Assembly: GCF_035556095.1 (NCBI RefSeq)
Contig: NZ_DATMFT010000032.1
Coordinates: 186,001 to 250,000, forward strand
Source: Parapedobacter sp035556095
Lineage (GTDB): Bacteria > Bacteroidota > Bacteroidia > Sphingobacteriales > Sphingobacteriaceae
Direction of reading: 5' to 3'
Length of the DNA stretch: 64,000 bases
A program made the position numbers and the translations under genes. Numbering within the stretch: position 1 is the first letter of the stretch; each line of letters opens with the position of its first letter. This document shows, piece after piece, positions 8,089 through 16,554 of the stretch. The notes beneath the pieces are model-generated. The model was not told the DNA's origin, made no database searches, and saw only the letters and a list, made by a program, of their open reading frames with translations.

Positions 8089-8682
8089 CCTAAACGTCAG
8101 GTTTACCCGAGGTGCCGTTATCTTTTTGGTCGGCGGCAACCGATGCAGCCAGTGCGTCTGCGTGGCGTCTTTCATCACCAGCAGGCTGCCGTGTTCCAAA
8201 ACGAGTTCGACCTTTGCCTTGCTTTGCTTGTGTTTAAAGGCAAACTTCCGCTCGGCGCCGAAACTTAAGGAGCCGATGGCGCCGTCCTTTTTAAGATCGG
8301 TTTCGCCATCGCTGTGCCAGGCCATTCCTTCGTCTCCGCTATGATACAGATTGAGCAGGCAGGAGTTAAAACGTTCCCCCGTTTCACGCTGGATCAGCGC
8401 CCTTAATTCCAACAATTCTACAGTCCAGTTCAGCGCTCGTTTCGTGATGTTTGAATAGGTATATTCATAGGGTGCATCGCCATACCACGCTACTTTCCGT
8501 TTGGTAATGATCTTTTTTCCAAAAATGACCGCTTCGTCGTTCCGCCATTCGATGGTTTCCAACAAGCGGTTTAGGTAGTGGTCCGCCCGTTCCCTAGACA
8601 ACAACCTCCCGTAATAGTTAACGGTTCCGTCATAGGGGAGCCAATTGCTATGTTTGTCGATGGTTTGATTAAATAAATCCAT
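8050..8682 (-). CDS. alkB: AlkB-like Fe(II)/2-oxoglutarate dioxygenase
   Basis: 210 residues. The iron ligands H123-S-D125 and H180, and the 2-oxoglutarate-binding R192 with R198 (R-V-N-L-T-F-R), are all present, as is the NLYHSGDEGMAWH block before them. This is the compact AlkB type of Bacteroidota (close in layout to human ALKBH2/3), predicted to remove alkyl groups from damaged DNA or RNA bases in the cytoplasm. Single gene, ATG start at 8680-8682, convergent overlap with the TauE-like gene. Confidence 0.9.
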   Translation of the reverse strand: MDLFNQTIDKHSNWLPYDGTVNYYGRLLSRERADHYLNRLLETIEWRNDEAVIFGKKIITKRKVAWYGDAPYEYTYSNITKRALNWTVELLELRALIQRETGERFNSCLLNLYHSGDEGMAWHSDGETDLKKDGAIGSLSFGAERKFAFKHKQSKAKVELVLEHGSLLVMKDATQTHWLHRLPPTKKITAPRVNLTFRSMVENGTKGLQK

Positions 8683-8707
8683 TTTCCATTTATGGTATGC
8701 GTCATCG

Positions 8708-10090
8708 CTACGATTGTATCTGGTTGGGCCACACGCCTGGGTGCTGCCACGGTGCGCGGTAAGGCCTTTTCAACAATGCTGTCGCTTCGGCGTCATCGAT
8801 ACATATTTTACGTTGCGGATCATAAGCAAGGGGGCGATCCAACTGCATGGACACGTTGGCCAGGATGCAACTGGCTGAGGATATGTGCCCTTCTTGTACG
8901 TCCGCCACAGGCAGGTGATCATTTTCAATAGCCGATAGCAGGTCTAGCATATGTCGCCGTGTTGCCGGTGCTGTATGTAATTCAATCCGCGGCTCGTCCA
9001 CATCTTCCGGGAATTCCGCCCGCTCATAGACCACGTCTTTCGTTATCCTATCGCCTTTTCCCAACGGGATAAACTCGTACTTCATCACACTGCCTTTCAG
9101 CGTACCTTTATCGCCATAGATGACAAACGCCCACGGGTACTCCGGGTCGGTCGGTATTCCCCATGTGCGGTGTTGCCATACGCAGTTCAGTTCGTCGTAT
9201 TCGAAAACGGCGGTTTGTGTGTCGGCAATGTTCGACTTCCCTCCTTTCTGCACGTAAATGCCCCCGGTTGCAACCACCCGCTTTGGCCAGCCGAGCTGCA
9301 GCAACCAGCGCACAGTATCAAACATATGCACGCACATATCGCCGGTGATTCCATTTCCGTATTCCATGAAGGTACGCCACCAGCTACCGTGCGGCAGTCC
9401 GTCATATGGACGTAAGGGGGCCGGACCGGTCCACATATCGTAATCGAGGAAATCTGGAACCGGCTCTACGGGTGGATTGCCATTCCGGCGCATGTGGTAG
9501 TAGCAGCACATCTCCACATGCGACACCTTGCCGAGCAACCCGGCATCGATGATCCGTTCTTTGGCATCGATGAGGTGGGGCGTGCTCCGCCGCTGGGTGC
9601 CGATCTGCACCTTCCTGTTGTATTTCCGCGCGGCGTTGACGAGGGCTTCCCCTTCGAGCACATCCACGCTGACGGGCTTTTGTAAATAAAGGTGCGCACC
9701 AGCCGCCATGGCGTCAATGGCCTGCCGTGCATGCCAATGATCCGGTGTACCGATCAAAATGAGATCGAATGTGTGATCGGCCAGCATCTTCCGGTAGTCT
9801 GTATACAATGCGGGGATTTTCCCCGACGACTGCCGCCCACTGACCAATTCCCCTACCTCTTGGAGGTGGTTACTGTCCACATCGCATAGGGCAACAACGT
9901 CTACATCGCGTACCTGAAGGAGCCGGAGGAGATCGCTTTTGCCGTACCAACCTGCACCTATTAATCCAACACGTTTCACCCGGGATCGGTTGCGAGTCGC
10001 CAATCCCAGTCCAGGCACGGTAGACAACGTTAATGCGGCACCGGCACTTTGTATGAATGTTCTGCGGTTCAACTGAAGGTTTGCCATCAT
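8708..10090 (-). CDS. Exported Gfo/Idh/MocA-family oxidoreductase
   Basis: About 460 residues. The N terminus NRRTFIQSAGAALTLS carries a twin-arginine signal. It is followed by a Rossmann fold (VGLIGAGWYGKSDLL), the DVDVVALCDVD strand, the catalytic-region motif YLQKPVSVD (the EKP-like Lys is kept), and a C-terminal beta sheet with GITGDMCVHMFD. Predicted NAD(P)-dependent, acting on sugars or polyols, exported folded. I use the ATG pair near 10087-10090; the frame is open further upstream only to a TTG. Separated from rocD by a strong terminator. Confidence 0.88.
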   Translation of the reverse strand: MMANLQLNRRTFIQSAGAALTLSTVPGLGLATRNRSRVKRVGLIGAGWYGKSDLLRLLQVRDVDVVALCDVDSNHLQEVGELVSGRQSSGKIPALYTDYRKMLADHTFDLILIGTPDHWHARQAIDAMAAGAHLYLQKPVSVDVLEGEALVNAARKYNRKVQIGTQRRSTPHLIDAKERIIDAGLLGKVSHVEMCCYYHMRRNGNPPVEPVPDFLDYDMWTGPAPLRPYDGLPHGSWWRTFMEYGNGITGDMCVHMFDTVRWLLQLGWPKRVVATGGIYVQKGGKSNIADTQTAVFEYDELNCVWQHRTWGIPTDPEYPWAFVIYGDKGTLKGSVMKYEFIPLGKGDRITKDVVYERAEFPEDVDEPRIELHTAPATRRHMLDLLSAIENDHLPVADVQEGHISSASCILANVSMQLDRPLAYDPQRKICIDDAEATALLKRPYRAPWQHPGVWPNQIQS

Positions 10091-10138
10091 CTTTTTCGGT
10101 TTATTGTGGAACAACGGAACGAAGATAATCCTTTTTCA

Positions 10139-10178
10139 TAAAAAAACCCCGGCCCATTTATCGAAAAATGGGGCGGGG
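10139..10178 (-). terminator. Rho-independent terminator of rocD
   Basis: GC-rich stem (CCCCGGCCCATTT against AAATGGGGCGGGG, one mismatch) with a run of T on the minus strand at 10139-10146. It lies about 125 bp after the rocD stop. Confidence 0.8.
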
Positions 10179-10304
10179 ATTAATCATCTTCCCGGGAAAA
10201 GATGTCGCCCCCAAGGGATTGGGGACTATCAACCTAAACCTAGTGCCAATATCGGTATTATATTAACATCATCCAAGGACTTTGTGGAAAAAATACGCGA
10301 CGTG

Positions 10305-11543
10305 TTATTTCAATGTCTCAAGACTTGCTTCAATAATCCCGATACATTCATCCAACTGTTCCCTACTAACAACCAACGGCGGTGCGAAGCGTATTTTGTC
10401 GCCGTGGGTGGGCTTGGCCAACAAACCGTGGTCTTTGAGTACCAAGCAAAGCTCCCAGGCCGCCTCGGGGTTCTCATGATCGATCACAATTGCGTTGAGC
10501 AAGCCCTTACCCCGTACTTCCTTGATGTGCGGATGGTTCAATGCACGTAATCCATCGCGGAAATATTCGCCCAGCTCGGCCGACCGCTCGGCCAACTTTT
10601 CTTCTTTTATCACCTCCAGTGACGCGATGGCCACTTTGCAAGCCAGCGGGTTGCCACCATAGGTAGACCCATGTTCACCGGGCCTGATACACAACATAAC
10701 GTCGTCATCGGCCAGCACTGCCGATATGGGCAATGTGCCTCCGCTGAGGGCTTTGCCCAAAATCAGGATATCCGGGCGCACTCCTTCATGATCGCATGCC
10801 AGCATTTTGCCGGTCCGAGCCAGTCCGGTTTGTATCTCGTCGCCAATAAATAACACATTGGCCTGCTGACACAATGCATAAGCCTTAGCTAAATATCCTT
10901 CGTCCGGCACATACACGCCGGCCTCGCCCTGTATAGGCTCCACGAGGAAACCCGCTATATTGGGGTCCTCCAAGGCAGTTTTCAACGCCGTCAAATCGTT
11001 GTAAGGGATCACTTCGTACCCCGGCATGAAGGGTCCGAAGCCGTCGCGCGACGATGGATCGGTGCTAAACGACACCACATTGAGCGTACGGCCGTGAAAA
11101 TTACCTGTCACCGTTACGATCTTCGCACGGTTGGCAGCGATGCCTTTCTTGTCGTAACCCCAACGGCGCGCAAGCTTGAGTGCGGTTTCTACGGCCTCTA
11201 CACCACTATTCATGGGCAATACCTTATCGTAGCCAAAATAGCCGGTGATATATTGGGCATATTCACCAAGCTGATCGCTATGGAACGCCCGCGAGGTAAG
11301 CGTAAGCTTTTGTGCTTGTTCTACCAATGCACCCACAATCCTGGGGTGGCAATGTCCTTGGTTTACGGCCGAGTAGCCGGATAGGAAGTCGTAATAACGC
11401 TTGCCGTCTACATCCCAGAGATATACACCCTGCCCCCGCTCCAGTACAACGGGCAGGGGGTGGTAGTTGTGGGCACTGTATTGTAATTCTTGATCAATAA
11501 ACTGTTGTGCTTTGGACGATGAAGTTGCTTCTACTAGTGACAT
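10305..11543 (-). CDS. rocD: Ornithine--oxo-acid aminotransferase
   Basis: 412 residues, the usual length. Class III PLP aminotransferase: SGYSAVNQGHCHP near residue 55, MNSGVEAVETALKLAR near 110, GNFHGRT near 147, DEIQTGLARTG near 236 and the PLP lysine in ILGKALSGG near 265. It converts ornithine and 2-oxoglutarate to glutamate semialdehyde and glutamate (arginine catabolism and proline link). ATG at 11541-11543; monocistronic, with its own terminator. Clear identification. Confidence 0.95.
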   Translation of the reverse strand: MSLVEATSSSKAQQFIDQELQYSAHNYHPLPVVLERGQGVYLWDVDGKRYYDFLSGYSAVNQGHCHPRIVGALVEQAQKLTLTSRAFHSDQLGEYAQYITGYFGYDKVLPMNSGVEAVETALKLARRWGYDKKGIAANRAKIVTVTGNFHGRTLNVVSFSTDPSSRDGFGPFMPGYEVIPYNDLTALKTALEDPNIAGFLVEPIQGEAGVYVPDEGYLAKAYALCQQANVLFIGDEIQTGLARTGKMLACDHEGVRPDILILGKALSGGTLPISAVLADDDVMLCIRPGEHGSTYGGNPLACKVAIASLEVIKEEKLAERSAELGEYFRDGLRALNHPHIKEVRGKGLLNAIVIDHENPEAAWELCLVLKDHGLLAKPTHGDKIRFAPPLVVSREQLDECIGIIEASLETLK

Positions 11544-11547
11544 GTGC

Positions 11548-11555
11548 CAAAGTTA
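11548..11555 (-). promoter_or_regulatory. Possible -7 element of rocD
   Basis: On the minus strand TAACTTTG matches TAnnTTTG. It ends only 5 bp before the rocD ATG, so if used the transcript would be leaderless or nearly so. The -33 element is weak. Confidence 0.35.
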
Positions 11556-11650
11556 ACATACTTTAGTCGAATTGTTGCATGCGTCAACCGGCAAATATGC
11601 TTATGTTTGTTACTCCTATTTTTTATACACATGTTTTAAGCATAGGTACC

Positions 11651-12022
11651 ATGAACGCGCCCAACATTACCGCCTTCTTCATACGTCTACCCATCGCGAT
11701 GTCGTTTCTTTGCCATGGACTCGTACGGCTTCCCAAACTGGAGGTCTTTGCCGAGGGTATGGTTGAACAGTTCGCGAACACACTGCTACCCGATCCCTTT
11801 GTCCTTGTGTTTGCCTATCTGCTGGTCTTCGCCGAGCTGATTACCGGCATTTGGCTGCTCAGCGGGAAATGGTTCGGCCAAGCCCTCATGACCGGACTTG
11901 CAACGATGGCTGCATTGATTTTCGGCAGCGGACTCATTGAAAATTGGGGTGCCGTGTCGGTACAGCTTGTGCACAGCATCTACCTAGCCGGGTTGCTCCT
12001 TGTGCTGCAACGGGAGCGCTAA
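11651..12022 (+). CDS. DoxX-family membrane protein
   Basis: 123 residues from the ATG at 11651, chosen because upstream in-frame Met codons add an atypical N terminus. Four hydrophobic segments with the DoxX pattern: RLPIAMSFLCHGLVRLPK at the start, VFAYLLVFAELITGIWLL in the middle and SVQLVHSIYLAGLLLVL at the end. DoxX proteins are small inner-membrane proteins, some tied to redox or thiol stress; the precise role here is unknown. It stands directly before the TetR-led redox cluster. Confidence 0.8.
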   Translation: MNAPNITAFFIRLPIAMSFLCHGLVRLPKLEVFAEGMVEQFANTLLPDPFVLVFAYLLVFAELITGIWLLSGKWFGQALMTGLATMAALIFGSGLIENWGAVSVQLVHSIYLAGLLLVLQRER

Positions 12023-12084
12023 TTCCGACTACTAGCCGGATCGTGCGAACGTCATCCGATTGTCGTTTTTCACCGCACGGCATG

Positions 12085-12112
12085 GTTGTTTCATTTACAT
12101 ACGTTATTTTTG
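12085..12112 (+). promoter_or_regulatory. Promoter of the tetR-type regulator
   Basis: TTG (12085-12087), a 17-bp spacer and TATTTTTG (12105-12112), a full TAnnTTTG match. The predicted start falls inside the inverted repeat that follows. Confidence 0.5.
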
Positions 12113-12115
12113 CTG

Positions 12116-12141
12116 ACAGTGTTAGTTTTTAATCACACTGT
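12116..12141. promoter_or_regulatory. Inverted repeat, probable TetR operator
   Basis: ACAGTGT (12116-12122) and ACACTGT (12135-12141) are perfect inverted arms with a 12-bp centre. The site lies between the -7 element and the regulator ATG (12147), where autorepression would act. Confidence 0.5.
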
Positions 12142-12146
12142 TAGTA

Positions 12147-12746
12147 ATGGGAATATCAGAACGTAAGCAACGCCAACTGGAAGAAGTGCGGACTACCATC
12201 CTCGAACAATCGTGGCAGATTGTAGAAGAAGAGGGCTGGGAAGCGCTTTCTATCCGTAAGATTGCAGATGCCATAGAGTATAGTACGCCGGTGGTTTACA
12301 AGCATTTCGAGAGTAAAGATGCCATATTAGAGGCGTTCTCGCGCGAGGGCTATGCTCGGCTAGCTGGCGATCTGGCAACCGCCAAGGCATCGCGCACGTC
12401 TCCCGCCGAACAACTGGCAGCGATTTCGGAAGCGTATTGGCAATTTGCACAAACGCACCCTAAATATTATCAGATCATGTATGGCTTAGGCATCCCTACC
12501 TGTCAAATGGTACGCGACATACCCGAGATTAGGCAAGTAAGTGAATTACTCCATACCACCATCGACGCGGCCATCAAATCGGGGAAGAATACAGCCGTAG
12601 ACGGCCATCTGAAAGCGACCACGTTCTGGTCAATCTTGCATGGCCTCGTGGCCATGACAATGATTGCAGCGCCGGGTGGACCGGATATGGCACGCCGCAC
12701 CTTGGACGACGCCGTGCAAGGATTCATTAAGGCACTGCTCAATTAA
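12147..12746 (+). CDS. TetR/AcrR-family transcriptional regulator
   Basis: 199 residues. The N-terminal HTH spans about 14-62 (TTILEQSWQIVEEEGWEALSI, then KIADAIEYSTPVVYKHFESK, the classical TetR recognition helix). The C-terminal ligand and dimer domain has the WHG-like QFAQTHPKYYQIMYG segment. It probably represses itself and the nitroreductase, aldo/keto reductase and FrnE-like genes downstream, all on the same strand. The ligand is unknown. Confidence 0.9.
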   Translation: MGISERKQRQLEEVRTTILEQSWQIVEEEGWEALSIRKIADAIEYSTPVVYKHFESKDAILEAFSREGYARLAGDLATAKASRTSPAEQLAAISEAYWQFAQTHPKYYQIMYGLGIPTCQMVRDIPEIRQVSELLHTTIDAAIKSGKNTAVDGHLKATTFWSILHGLVAMTMIAAPGGPDMARRTLDDAVQGFIKALLN

Positions 12747-12794
12747 CGCCACTATTTTATTTATTCATTCATCATTTTAAACAAGTTCGTATAT

Positions 12795-13427
12795 ATGCAA
12801 CTCTTGGAAGCATTAAACTGGCGCTATGCCACGAAAAAGATGAACGGTGAGCCCGTTCCGCAAGAAAAAGTGGACCAGATACTGGATGCCGCGCAGCTAG
12901 CCCCCACATCGTCGGGACTACAGCCCTTTAAAATCATCGTAGTTACCAACCCCGAATTGAAAGCGAAAATACAGCCCATCGCATTCAATCAAAGCCAGAT
13001 TATCGACGGGTCTCACCTTCTGGTATTTGCCGCTTGGGACAACTACACAGCTAAACGAATCGATGACGTATTTGCCCATACTGCGGCAGAGCGGGGCGTG
13101 CCGGCGTCTACATTCGAAGATTACAGCAACCGACTAAAGCACCTTTACCTGGATCGCCCGGCGGAGCAGAATTTCGAACATGCCGCACGCCAAGCCTACA
13201 TCGCATTCGGACTTGCCATCGCCGCGGCAGCGGAGCTTGAGGTAGATGCTACGCCGATGGAGGGATTTGACAATGCGGCGCTTGATGACCTCTTGGGGCT
13301 ACCCCAACAGGGATTGAAAAGTATAACGCTTCTACCATTGGGCTACCGCGATACGGAAAACGATTGGCTTGTTAACCAGAAAAAGGTACGTATGCCCAAA
13401 TCGGTGTTCTTATCGCAGATCGCTTAA
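12795..13427 (+). CDS. NAD(P)H-dependent nitroreductase-family oxidoreductase
   Basis: 210 residues, starting LLEALNWRYATKKMNG, with AAQLAPTSSGLQPFKIIVV (FMN-binding Ser and phosphate region) and a late HAARQAYIAFGLAIAAAAELEVD helix followed by LLPLGYRD, the NfsB/YfkO-type flavin reductase pattern. Predicted cytosolic FMN enzyme that reduces quinones or nitro compounds. It follows the TetR gene by 48 bp and likely responds to electrophile stress with the neighbouring reductase and thiol oxidoreductase. Confidence 0.9.
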   Translation: MQLLEALNWRYATKKMNGEPVPQEKVDQILDAAQLAPTSSGLQPFKIIVVTNPELKAKIQPIAFNQSQIIDGSHLLVFAAWDNYTAKRIDDVFAHTAAERGVPASTFEDYSNRLKHLYLDRPAEQNFEHAARQAYIAFGLAIAAAAELEVDATPMEGFDNAALDDLLGLPQQGLKSITLLPLGYRDTENDWLVNQKKVRMPKSVFLSQIA

Positions 13428-13428
13428 A

Positions 13429-13450
13429 CGTTGCGCGCAGCGCGCGAACG
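13429..13450. other. GC-rich intercistronic hairpin
   Basis: CGTT-GCGCGC and GCGCGC-G-AACG arms form a compact hairpin right after the nitroreductase stop. There is no T-run, so it is more likely an mRNA stabiliser or processing site than a terminator. Confidence 0.45.
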
Positions 13451-13500
13451 AACAGCGGTCGAGCAAACAAATGAATGCTCATAACTGTACTATAAAAAAC

Positions 13501-14457
13501 ATGATGGCAACACAACGAACATTAGGAAAATCCGATTTACAGGTTTCACCGATCGCCTTTGGCGGTAACGTCTTCGGTTGGACACTGGACCAACAGCAGT
13601 CTTTCCGAATCCTGGACGCTTTCGTGGCTGCGGGATTCAACTTCATCGATACAGCCGATACCTACTCGATGTGGGCTCCCGGCAACCAAGGTGGTGAGTC
13701 AGAATCCATCATTGGCCAATGGCTTAAACAGCGTGGAAAGCGCGACGATATCATCATCGCCACCAAATTAGGTGGTGACCTTGGTGATGGAAAAAAGGGG
13801 TTGAGCGCCGACTATATCCCTAAAGCCGTCGACGCCTCCTTGAAACGGTTGGGCACCGATTACATCGACCTATACCAGAGCCATTACGACGATCCAGAAA
13901 CGCCGGTAGCGGAAACAATGGAAGCGTTCAATGCGGTTATCCAAAGCGGGAAAGTCCGCTACCTCGGGGCTTCCAACCTTTCGGCCGACCGTATTGTACA
14001 ATCCAACCGGTTTGCGGCAGAACACGGGTTGCAGGGTTACATTAGCCTCCAGCCCCTTTATAACCTGTACGACCGGCAAAAATTTGAAACCGAATACCTG
14101 CCTACCGTCGAAGCAGAAGGCTTGGCCGTCATCACCTATTATGCATTGGCCAGCGGGTTCCTCAGCGGAAAGTACCGCGGCGAGGCCGACTTCGGCAAAA
14201 GTCCACGTGGTGGAGGTATGAAAAAATACCTCAACGAACGGGGCTTCCGCATCCTGGAGGCCCTCGACCGCGTTTCGGCCGAGACGGGTGCACCAGCTGC
14301 ACAGCTTGCACTCGCATGGCAACTGCATAAGCCAGCAATCACTGCCCCGATTGCCAGCGCAACAACTGAAGAGCAACTTCAGGACCTTGTTGCCGCTGCG
14401 AGCCTCGAGTTGACCCGTGGACAGCTGGCATTATTGGATAATGCCAGTGCATACTGA
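13501..14457 (+). CDS. Aldo/keto reductase
   Basis: About 318 residues from the ATG at 13501 (the upstream open frame overlaps the nitroreductase and is not family-like). TIM-barrel AKR with catalytic residues in place: FIDTADTYS (Asp and Tyr), IATKLGG (Lys), LYQSHYDDPETP (His), then YLGASNLSA and a C-terminal NADPH-binding region with PIASATTEEQL. It belongs to the YajO/IolS-like group. Predicted to reduce aldehydes or ketones with NADPH; the substrate is unknown. Confidence 0.9.
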   Translation: MMATQRTLGKSDLQVSPIAFGGNVFGWTLDQQQSFRILDAFVAAGFNFIDTADTYSMWAPGNQGGESESIIGQWLKQRGKRDDIIIATKLGGDLGDGKKGLSADYIPKAVDASLKRLGTDYIDLYQSHYDDPETPVAETMEAFNAVIQSGKVRYLGASNLSADRIVQSNRFAAEHGLQGYISLQPLYNLYDRQKFETEYLPTVEAEGLAVITYYALASGFLSGKYRGEADFGKSPRGGGMKKYLNERGFRILEALDRVSAETGAPAAQLALAWQLHKPAITAPIASATTEEQLQDLVAAASLELTRGQLALLDNASAY

Positions 14458-14479
14458 TATGTGCTTAAAAAATAAACAG

Positions 14480-15190
14480 ATGAAGATAGAAATTTGGTCT
14501 GACATTATGTGTCCGTTTTGCTACATCGGCAAAAAGCACCTGGAAACAGCGCTGAAGCAATTTGGCGATGCCGACGCGATCGATGTGGTATGGAAAAGCT
14601 ATCAATTGGATCCTTATATCCCGCGCAATCCCGAATACAAGAACACCTATGCATACTTGGCAGCGAGCAAAGGAATGAGCTACGACGAGGCCAAGCGGAT
14701 GACCGCCGGAGTAACCCAAGCCGCCGCGAACGCAGGTTTAACGCTGGATTTCGAGCAGGCCGTGGTAGCTAATTCATTTGATGCGCATCGGTTGGTGCAC
14801 CTCGCACAAACCCAAGGGCTCGCCAATGCAGTGAAGGAGGGCCTTTTCCGCGCCCATTTCACCGAGGGTAAAGACGTCAACAGCCGCGAGGTACTGATAG
14901 CGGTCGGTACCGCCGCAGGCGTGGCAGAAGCCGAGATTGCCGCCGTACTGGACAGCGAGCGGTATAGCGATGAGGTAGCACACGACATCCGTGAAGCGCG
15001 TGACATCGGTGTGCGGGGTGTCCCTTTCTTTGTATTCAACCGCAAATATGCGGTTTCAGGGGCCCAACCACCGGATGTGTTTTTGCAAACGTTGGAGAAA
15101 TCATTTGCCGAATGGCGTGCTGAAAACCCAAAGGTTACACTCACCGTAACCAAAGGGCCGACATGCGGGCCGGACGGCCGCTGTGAGTAA
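14480..15190 (+). CDS. FrnE-like DsbA-family thiol oxidoreductase
   Basis: 236 residues from the ATG at 14480. WSDIMCPFC gives a CPFC active site (Cys11 and Cys14) at the start of a thioredoxin fold with a helical insert; GVRGVPFFVFN carries the cis-Pro. There is no signal peptide, so it acts in the cytoplasm as FrnE proteins do. An extra Cys pair lies in the C-terminal tail GPTCGPDGRC, which resembles the additional motif of some FrnE proteins. It is 22 bp after the aldo/keto reductase, so probably co-transcribed. Confidence 0.9.
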   Translation: MKIEIWSDIMCPFCYIGKKHLETALKQFGDADAIDVVWKSYQLDPYIPRNPEYKNTYAYLAASKGMSYDEAKRMTAGVTQAAANAGLTLDFEQAVVANSFDAHRLVHLAQTQGLANAVKEGLFRAHFTEGKDVNSREVLIAVGTAAGVAEAEIAAVLDSERYSDEVAHDIREARDIGVRGVPFFVFNRKYAVSGAQPPDVFLQTLEKSFAEWRAENPKVTLTVTKGPTCGPDGRCE

Positions 15191-15248
15191 CTTTTCAGGC
15201 GACGGGCGAGAAAAAGCCGCAAATCCGTAGGATTTAAAAACATTTTTT

Positions 15249-15256
15249 TACCTTTG
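15249..15256 (+). promoter_or_regulatory. Possible -7 element of the superoxide dismutase gene
   Basis: TACCTTTG matches TAnnTTTG, 37 bp upstream of the ATG at 15294. The -33 region is not obvious. Confidence 0.45.
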
Positions 15257-15293
15257 GTTGTATATAAGCTGTAAATCAAAATCTTAATCTGCT

Positions 15294-16052
15294 ATGGCAA
15301 GTACCAACAGAAGAAAATTTTTAAAGACTACCGTAGGCTTTTCGGCAGCAGCAGTTGCAACCACTGCTCTGGGGGTCAACCCGCTGAATGCATTGGTGGG
15401 ATGTACATCTCCCAATTCGTCCGGCAATTCATCGGAATCGGATGGCGTACTCGAGTTTTCACAAGACCCGCTGGGTTACGACTATAATGCATTGGAGCCT
15501 TACATCGATGCGCGGACCATGGAAATCCATTACACCAAGCACCACACCGGTTATATCAGCAAGGTGAACGAGGCACTCCAGGCGGAAGGCGTAAATTATT
15601 CATCGGCAGAAGAGCTTTTTGCCAACATTTCGAAGCTTTCCGACGGTATACGCAATAACGGTGGCGGAGCATGGAACCATACATTTTTCTGGAAATCCAT
15701 GCGGGCACCGGTAGAAGGCAATTCGCCTACGGGCGAACTATTGGAAGCGATTAATGGCGCATTCGGCTCGTTCGATAAATTCAAGGAAGAGTTCGCATCG
15801 GCTGGTGCTACTCGCTTTGGATCGGGCTGGGCCTGGCTGGTGAGCGACAACGGGGCTCTTAAAATCGGCTCCACCCCTAACCAGGATAATCCCTTGATGG
15901 ATGATGCCGAGTTGAAGGGCAAACCCCTATTGGGCATCGATGTATGGGAACACGCGTATTACCTCCACTATCAGAATAAACGTGGCGATTACATTAATAA
16001 CTGGTGGAATGTCGTCAACTGGGATTTTGTGGCAGAGCAATTAAACGGATAA
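15294..16052 (+). CDS. Exported lipoprotein superoxide dismutase (Fe/Mn)
   Basis: 252 residues. Residues 1-37 form an export signal with NRRKFLK (twin arginine) and a lipobox LVGC at 34-37, then a Ser/Asn-rich linker and the SOD domain. The four metal ligands are recognisable: His in MEIHYTKHH, His in AWNHTFFW, and Asp and His in DVWEHAYY. NQDNPLM and RFGSGWAWLV are Fe/MnSOD signatures. A lipid-anchored dismutase would act at the cell envelope, unlike the usual cytoplasmic enzyme. Tat export would let it fold and take metal inside first (inference). Single gene with its own terminator. Confidence 0.9.
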   Translation: MASTNRRKFLKTTVGFSAAAVATTALGVNPLNALVGCTSPNSSGNSSESDGVLEFSQDPLGYDYNALEPYIDARTMEIHYTKHHTGYISKVNEALQAEGVNYSSAEELFANISKLSDGIRNNGGGAWNHTFFWKSMRAPVEGNSPTGELLEAINGAFGSFDKFKEEFASAGATRFGSGWAWLVSDNGALKIGSTPNQDNPLMDDAELKGKPLLGIDVWEHAYYLHYQNKRGDYINNWWNVVNWDFVAEQLNG

Positions 16053-16070
16053 CGTTTCCGCGATAACGGT

Positions 16071-16113
16071 AAAAGGTACGATGTGCTAAATCAGCCATCG
16101 TACCTTTTCTTTT
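16071..16113 (+). terminator. Terminator after superoxide dismutase gene
   Basis: AAAAGGTACGAT (16071-16082) pairs with ATCGTACCTTTT (16097-16108), followed by CTTTT. It is near-symmetrical, so it could also serve the convergent minus-strand gene at 16138. Confidence 0.8.
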
Positions 16114-16137
16114 GCGGATACACAGATGCATCCGGAG

Positions 16138-16539
16138 CTATCCTTCTAATGTCTTCTTCAGCGCTTCTAACTGATTGTCGACCAATTTCTGCAGCGGCTT
16201 GAGTGCCAGCATCTTCATCATCATATTGAGGTCGGCCTCGATAATTAACTCAGCCGTAGTAGCGGCGTCTCCTCTCGTGGTTACACGCCACCGAAGCGTA
16301 AGGTCAAATGGAGCTTTTTCGGCGGGCACAAATACCACCTCGCTATTTTCTTCCCGGCGGTCTACTTTAAGTGCCAATTTCGCCATGTTCTGGATGGTGA
16401 AACGTGCCTCATCACGTGTTGACGACCAGTCATGTATGCTCTCCGGCATCAATTGCTCATGGTTATTGCAATCAGCCAAAAACGCATATACAGCTGCAAT
16501 AGGCTTGTCAATCGATACCTGATTCTTTATAACCGTCAT
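16138..16539 (-). CDS. SRPBCC (START-like) family protein
   Basis: 133 residues. The N terminus SIDKPIAAVYAFLADCNNHEQLMP is the standard opening of polyketide-cyclase/START-like domains, and the C-terminal long helix (MMMKMLALKPLQKLVDNQLEALK) closes the cavity. Ligand and role unknown. It is 15 bp downstream of pyrE on the same strand, an arrangement I believe recurs in related genomes, which suggests an operon. Confidence 0.85.
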   Translation of the reverse strand: MTVIKNQVSIDKPIAAVYAFLADCNNHEQLMPESIHDWSSTRDEARFTIQNMAKLALKVDRREENSEVVFVPAEKAPFDLTLRWRVTTRGDAATTAELIIEADLNMMMKMLALKPLQKLVDNQLEALKKTLEG

Positions 16540-16554
16540 CGGCTCGTATTATCG

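Noticed and set aside
8708..10114. Start of the Gfo/Idh/MocA gene at 10114
   Set aside because: The first codon there is TTG and adds a lysine-rich stretch before a good Tat signal; the ATG pair at 10087-10090 is more natural.
13869..14376. Minus-strand Cys-rich open frame
   Set aside because: Antisense to the aldo/keto reductase, with no domain pattern.
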